DNA from: Cadophora sp. MPI-SDFR-AT-0126
Lineage: Eukaryota > Ascomycota > Leotiomycetes > Helotiales > Ploettnerulaceae
Direction: 5' to 3'
Length of the DNA stretch: 64,000 nucleotides
Assembly: GCA_020747065.1 (NCBI GenBank)
Contig: JAGMVK010000007.1
Span: 1 to 64,000, forward strand
How positions within the stretch are numbered: the first letter of the stretch is position 1; each line of letters begins with the position of its first letter. The notes beneath the pieces were generated by a model, which was not told the origin of the DNA, ran no database searches, and saw nothing but the letters and a program-made list of their open reading frames with translations. The position numbers and the translations under genes are program-made. Of this stretch, positions 58,858 to 64,000 are shown piece after piece.

Positions 58858-59416
58858 GATGGCTGATATCGGGAGGTTTGTTGGTAGCTAGCTGCCGGTC
58901 TTGTTGGTGGTGAGGCACAATGAAACTTGATCAGTCCTTTGCAGTTTGAAGGAGAGGAAACATCTACCAGAGATATATACTCAGCTCTTATTTGCCGCCA
59001 TCAGCCTCCGCCTCTTCGACCGTTTGCCTAAAGCATTGCGGTCTTGTAAGACGATAACTGGGGATGTATGTGGGACGGGGCATGTGGGGTTGGTTGGAGG
59101 CGGGTATTGCGGACGATGCAGCTGATGATCGGCAATATTGATGTGCTTGGACTTGGTCAGGGGGAAGAAATGCCCCGCAAGCGAGTTGACGGACTGATAG
59201 GAAGCCCGAAAATGCGGGGGAGGGGTTAGAAAATACCTCCATATTTGCCCAGAAACTCTAACAACTAGTTGCCAACTACTGTACCTCGCTGGTCTAGCAT
59301 GACCAAGGCTGAGGTAAACCTGACATGATCATTCGAGATGTCTTCAAAATGCCAATATTATTTCTTTCTCGGTGTTCCCGAAAATCTGACTCCGAGGCAA
59401 AAAGTCAGCAGTAATC
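58858..59416. promoter_or_regulatory. Divergent promoter, dioxygenase / FAD monooxygenase
   Basis: 559 bp shared by the two core catabolic genes. Holds a minus-side TATATA at about 58972-58979 and the palindrome CCCGAAAATGCGGG at 59205-59218, i.e. CCG-N6-CGG, a candidate site for the Zn2Cys6 regulator. Confidence 0.55.
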
Positions 59417-61422
59417 ATGGCACAGGAAACAGTAAACGGAACCAATATTGGAGCTCCATTGCCCATGGCGCAGTCTACAACAGCAGTTGCTGAGACTGAT
59501 CTGTTGATCATTGGAGCTGGTCCAGCCGGAGCAGGACTGGCATGCTTTTTGGCCCAGCATGGTGGGTAAACAATTGAACTTCGAGGATGTCTCTAACTTG
59601 GACCAGGATTGAAAGGAATCATGGTAGCATCAACTCCCAGCACTGCCGACACACCACGAGCACATATCACAAATATGGCAGCATTTGAATGCCTGCGAGA
59701 TATCGGATTAGAAGAAGAATGTTTGAAAGTTGCGGTGGAACGCAACTCAATGCAACATACGCGATGGTGTCGAAGTATGGTTGGCGAGGAGTTTGCAAGG
59801 ATATACTCCTGGGGCAACGATCCCGCGCGAGCTGTGAGTTGTACCATAGGTTCTGAGCGACTAATCTGACTTTGCCAGGGAGTCTATGATGCCGCAAGTC
59901 CTTGTAATCACACCGATATCCCTCAGACCCTTCTCGAGCCCATTCTTGTCAGCCATGCAACTCACAATGGCTTTTCGTGCCGATTTGACACCGCTTTCCT
60001 TTCCTTCGAGCGCGAAGCAAATGGGTCCATTCTGAGCACTTTGCAAGATAATCTTACAAAGGGCGTGTATCAGATCAGGTCAAAGTACCTATTTGGGTGT
60101 GATGGAGCCAGGAGCCAGGTCCTACGACAATTGAAGATCCCTCTGATCAAGAAACCGGGCCAGGGTTTGGCGATTAATGTCCTTACGAAGGTTGACCTTT
60201 CGTCTGTTGTTGAAAATAGGATGGGGAATTTGCATTGGGTTATGCGACCGGATGAAGAGAACCCTGCGTTTAATTGGACCTGCACTGTTCGTATGGTGAA
60301 GCCATGGAAAGAGTAAGTTGGGAACGGTGAAGATTGGATGGAGCTCGCTAACTGTTTAGGTGGATGTTCATTCTGTTTCCTCATCCCGAAGCCGGCGTCG
60401 ACTTCAATCCTTCTCACGAGGAATATCTGAAATGTGTCAAGTCGATCGTGGGAAATGAATCTATTCCAGTCGAGATTCTTGGAATTTCCAAGTGGTTCGT
60501 CAATGAAATTGTAGCAGAGTACTATTCAGATGGCAACATGTGAGTGAAGAATATCTGATCTGAACATCAAACTCATATTCCTAGCTTCTGTCTCGGCGAT
60601 GCAGTTCACAGACATCCTCCCATCAACGGCCTCGGCTCAAACACTTGTATTCAAGATGCCTACAACCTTGCCTGGAAGATCGCATATGTCATGAAAGGTA
60701 AATCTGGACCTGGCCTACTCAACTCCTTCAGTCTCGAGCGTCAGCCCGTGGGCGCAACAATTGTCACTCGCGCGAACGACGGTCTACGCGATCATGTCCC
60801 CGTCTGGGAAGCCCTTGGGATGCTCGATCCCTCTCTGAAAGTGCGACAGAAGCACTTCAAAGAACTTTCTGAAGCTACGCCTGAGGGTTTAGCACGACGA
60901 CAACGTCTCCAGAAGGCCGTGAACAACACTGCCCACGAATTTCACGGCGTAGGTGTAGAAATGAATCAACGCTACGCCTCTTCGGCAATCTACCTGGCAG
61001 ATGAAGGACCGCGACCGCCACTCCCCGAGGATCCCGTCCTCGACCATCAGATTACAACCTATCCCGGCAGTCGACTTCCCCACGCTTGGCTCAATGCCAA
61101 GATGCCGGGCAAGAAATTCTCAACTATCGATCTGGCAGGTCACGGTGATTTCTGCCTACTCACTGGAATTGGCGGTTCTGCATGGAAAGGCAGTGCCAGG
61201 AAGGTTGCCAGAAATCTGGGAATTAAGATTAACGCGTATTCTATTGGATGGGGACAGGACTATGAGGATGTGTATTTTGACTGGGCGAGGAGGAGAGAGA
61301 TAGACGAGGATGGATGTGTGCTCATAAGGCCGGATAGGTTTATTGCTTGGCGGTCTTCAGGTATGATCGATGATCCGGAGGAAAAGTTGTTGGTGGTTTT
61401 GAAATCCATTTTGGATCTGTAA
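59417..61422 (+). CDS. FAD-dependent aromatic monooxygenase (phenol hydroxylase/TfdB-like)
   Basis: Five exons (59417-59561, 59607-59833, 59879-60312, 60360-60539, 60585-61422), 607 aa, with four 45-47 bp GT..AG introns. Class-A flavoprotein motifs are all present: the dinucleotide fold LLIIGAGPAGAGLA (residues 33-38 GAGPAG), the DG motif FGCDGARSQV (Asp199) and the FAD-ribityl GD motif CLGDAVHRHPPINGLGSN (Asp334). The C-terminal thioredoxin-like domain of the phenol-hydroxylase/TfdB branch follows, closing with VLIRPDRFIAWRS. These enzymes use NAD(P)H and O2 to hydroxylate phenols ortho to an existing hydroxyl, giving catechols, the substrate class of the adjacent dioxygenase. Length fits the family. 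Cytosolic: no signal or membrane segment. Confidence 0.92.
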
Positions 61423-61711
61423 AAGAAAGCAAGCAGGCCAATCCACCGCTCCCTCCAACATCTATGTCAGATCCTCTACGCGATGCTTGTGTACACTACT
61501 GTACCGTAGCCTCGCACTACCCTGTACCCCGCGTCTCCATCCCGCATGCCCATTTCACCTTCCAATCAGAATTCGACCGTGTTATGTGACACGGCTGGTG
61601 CTGGACATCCGAAAATACGGACCTGATCAAGATAAAAGACAACATGCAAGTCACTGATTGTGTTCGTACAGGCTCCAGAAATTAGCCTTTGATCTTCCTT
61701 CAAACACAACA
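61423..61711. other. Short intergenic, P450 promoter
   Basis: 289 bp between co-oriented monooxygenase and P450 genes. No open frame or clear motif. Confidence 0.45.
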
Positions 61712-63683
61712 ATGGCAGTCCTTATCCTCCTTGGCCTCGGTGCCCTCGTTGGCCTCACATACTTCATCTTGACAGTCGGCTGGAGGGGTCGTAACTTCCC
61801 ACCAGGTAACTCTCAAGATCACCCTCAGCGGAAAGAAGGAGCTCACAAGATGCAGGACCACCAACTCTCCCCCTCCTAGGAAATCTCCATCAGATGCCCC
61901 TGAAAAACGCACATCTCAAGTCTGTCTCATATCCGCTCTCCTCTTCTCTAACTGAACTAATTACTCTCCCTAGGTTCACCGAATGGGCGCGCACCTACGG
62001 CGGGATCTACTCTCTCAAACTCGGTCCGGGGACAATGGTCGTGCTCACCGACCGGCGCCTGATCAAGAACCTGATCGACAAGAAATCAAATATCTACAGT
62101 AACAGGCCTCCTTCGTATGTTGGCAATGATTTGATTACTGGCGGTGATCATGTGCTGGTTATGGATTATGGGAATGTGTGGCGGGCGTATAGGATGCTGA
62201 TCCATCAGCATTTTATGGAGAGTGTGGTTGTGGGTGAGCATACGAAGGTGGTTGATGCGGAGGCGGTGCAGAGTGAGTTTCGTCCTCCTGCTTTGATAGA
62301 TTCTTTTGGGAAGAGAAGGGCTTTGGCCTTGCTTGTGGCTGTGTTTTCTTGCTGGGCTTTTTGGGCAGTCGAAGTCGGTCCTGGGGATACAATGCTGACA
62401 GTGCTCCCTTTACAGTGTGTAGGGACTTTCTGATCGCACCAGAGAAGCATATGGAGCACCCGAAGAGATTTAGTAACTCGATTGTCATGAGTTTGCGTGA
62501 GTACTTGTCACCTGACCTTCGAGGAACCCTTCATTCGAGATTTCGCGAGAGAATGCTGATCCCTGCCAGTCTTTGGCATCCGAACCCCGAGAACAGATAC
62601 ACCACACATGACCAAGCTCTACGCTCTAATGGAGAACTGGTCTAGAGTAATGGAAACCGGCAACGCGCCCCCGGTCGACCTCATTCCCCTCCTACACTAC
62701 ATCCCCGAGCGCTTCCTCGGCAACTGGAAGTCCCGTGCAAAGGACGTTAGTAAAGAGATGAACCAACTCTACAAACAATACACTGATATCGTGACGACTC
62801 GCCGGTCCAAGAATGTGTTCAAAGGCTCGTTTATGGACCGCGTGTTGGATCAGAATGAGAAGATCGGGTTGACGAGGCATCAGTTGTACTTTTTGGGTGG
62901 GACCATGATGGAAGGTGGGAGTGATACAAGCTCGTCGATAATCATTGCGTTTATGCATGCGATGACGAGATGGCCTGAGGTGATGCGCAAAGCTCAGAGT
63001 GAGATTGATGGGGTTGTAGGGAAGGAGAGGAGCCCCGTATGGGAGGACAATGAGAGATTACCTTATGTGGCTGCAACCGTGAAGGAGGCGATGAGATGGA
63101 GGCCTGTAGTGCCGTTGGCGTTTCCGCATTGTGTTGCCGAAGGTACGTTCTTCCTATTGAAATGGATTTAAGGACCCGGATTGATGCGAAAACAGATGAC
63201 TGGGTTGATGGTAAGTTCCTGCCGAAAGGAACGACGGTTCTCATCAATGCGTGGGGTCTGCATCATGATCCCAAGAGGTTTCCGAATCCTGAAGTCTTCG
63301 ACCCAGACCACTATCTCGGCGTCACGAAACTTGCTCCCGAACTCGCTGCATCTGCCGACTACGATGCTCGGGACCACTATGGGTATGGGTCCGGGCGGCG
63401 ATTGTGTCCCGGTATTCATCTCGCGGAGCGGAATTTGTTCCTGGGTATTGCGAAGCTGCTGTGGGCATTTGATATCTTGCCTGGCACGGATGAGTATGGA
63501 GTCAGGGTGAAGAGTGAGAATGTGGATGTTGATCCCTTGACGGCATATAGTGAGGGTTTCCTGGTATGTGCACATCCCTTTGGATGTGAGATGAAGGTCA
63601 GAGGAGAGGAAAGGAAGGATACGATTATGCGGGAGTTTGAAACAGCTGAGAAGGAGGTGTTTGAGAAGTACGACCGACCCTGA
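61712..63683 (+). CDS. Cytochrome P450 monooxygenase
   Basis: Six exons (61712-61805, 61880-61919, 61974-62272, 62416-62496, 62570-63142, 63196-63683), 524 aa; intron 3 is the longest at 143 bp. The N-terminus is a membrane anchor (MAVLILLGLGALVGLTYFIL) followed by the proline hinge NFPPGNLHQMP. The oxygen-binding I helix is GGTMMEGGSDTSSS, the ExxR is KEAMRWRP (Glu344/Arg347), and the heme-binding loop is YGSGRRLCPGIHLAE with ligand Cys433; the usual Phe of FxxG is Tyr. The layout resembles the OrdA/CYP64-like group of fungal P450s acting on aromatic metabolites. ER-bound, needs a P450 reductase. It probably performs an upstream oxidation or demethylation in the catabolic cluster, which is inference. 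Confidence 0.92.
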
Positions 63684-63725
63684 GTCTGGAAAATGAAGGC
63701 GAAGGTTACGGCGGAAGGATTCATT

Positions 63726-64000
63726 TTATCTTAACGCGTCCTCATATCTGACAATGAATTCTCTTGTTGCTTCCTCAAACCGCGTCACATGCTCGTCTGT
63801 CAACTCTAAATTGAGAGCTAGAAATCCTCTCTGTGCCATATAGATGCCGTAATCAAGCATATGATGCCAAAATAAAGCTTTGAGAGTGTGCTCACTCGGT
63901 CCATAGAAATGAATGTTCAACATGCTTCCCTGACCTGTGATGCCCATCGAGTTCTTTTGGAGCTGAGAAGGTACGCGTGTGCCGTTTGGGACTAGGCCAC
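63726..64000 (-). CDS. Class-III aminotransferase (GSA-type), C-terminal part, cut by window edge
   Basis: Only the C-terminal ~90 residues are inside the window; the gene continues past 64000. The readable part (GLVPNGTRVPS, then GQGSMLNIHFYGP, ALFWHHMLDYGIYMAQRG and an acidic helical end) matches the C-terminal domain of glutamate-1-semialdehyde 2,1-aminomutase-like PLP enzymes. In fungi these are not for tetrapyrrole synthesis and usually act as omega-aminotransferases on amines or amino acids in peripheral metabolism. It is convergent with the P450, 42 bp away, and may be a further member of the cluster. The PLP Lys lies outside the window. Confidence 0.82.
   Translation of the reverse strand, partial: GLVPNGTRVPSQLQKNSMGITGQGSMLNIHFYGPSEHTLKALFWHHMLDYGIYMAQRGFLALNLELTDEHVTRFEEATREFIVRYEDALR

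Noticed and set aside
1..64000. tRNA or rRNA genes
   Set aside because: I looked for B-box-like GGTTCGAnTCC and rRNA-like blocks by eye and found none convincing; a covariance-model scan would settle it.

Overview
The window is a 64 kb piece of a filamentous ascomycete nuclear genome (Pezizomycotina; the lower taxon is not provable here). Genes carry short spliceosomal introns of about 40-75 bp with GT..AG (occasionally GC..AG) ends. Several families are typical of moulds: Zn(II)2Cys6 regulators, an Ayg1-type hydrolase, a GPI-anchored Ser/Thr/Pro protein and a P450. Long A+T-rich blocks full of TpA and broken reading frames look like repeat-induced point mutation (RIP) acting on transposons. 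All exon structures below were joined by eye from splice signals, protein-family continuity and codon phase; summed exon lengths are divisible by three in every complete model.

Region by region. 1-13.84 kb is repeat relics: an unidentified relic at 0.6-3.6 kb, a minus-strand Ty3/gypsy pol relic at about 4.1-7.0 kb, two tandem LTRs at 10.4-10.9 kb, and strongly A+T-rich sequence to 13.7 kb. 14.0-18.2 kb is a GC-normal island with two divergent secreted peptidases (M61-like and serine carboxypeptidase), bounded on both sides by telomere-like CCCTAA tracts. 19.2-23.9 kb is a second A+T-rich block holding a ~220 bp-armed inverted repeat and an 8-bp satellite. 23.9-53.6 kb is ordinary gene space: a germin-like cupin, a Zn2Cys6 regulator, two SDR-type proteins from a shared promoter, a GPI-anchored protein, a membrane-anchored aspartic-protease-like protein with a degenerate active site, a family-1 glycosyltransferase, a metacaspase, an Ayg1-like hydrolase, an F-box-like Cys/His protein, two small unknowns, a NuA4-type bromodomain protein and an F-box/LRR protein.

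53.8-64 kb (open at the right edge) looks like a co-regulated catabolic cluster: FAH-family hydrolase, Zn2Cys6 regulator, vicinal-oxygen-chelate extradiol dioxygenase, phenol-hydroxylase-type FAD monooxygenase, cytochrome P450 and the C-terminus of a class-III aminotransferase. Hydroxylation, extradiol ring opening and C-C hydrolysis are the three core steps of aromatic meta-cleavage, a logic well known in bacteria and uncommon in fungi. This is the strongest candidate for something undescribed here. The substrate cannot be read from sequence.
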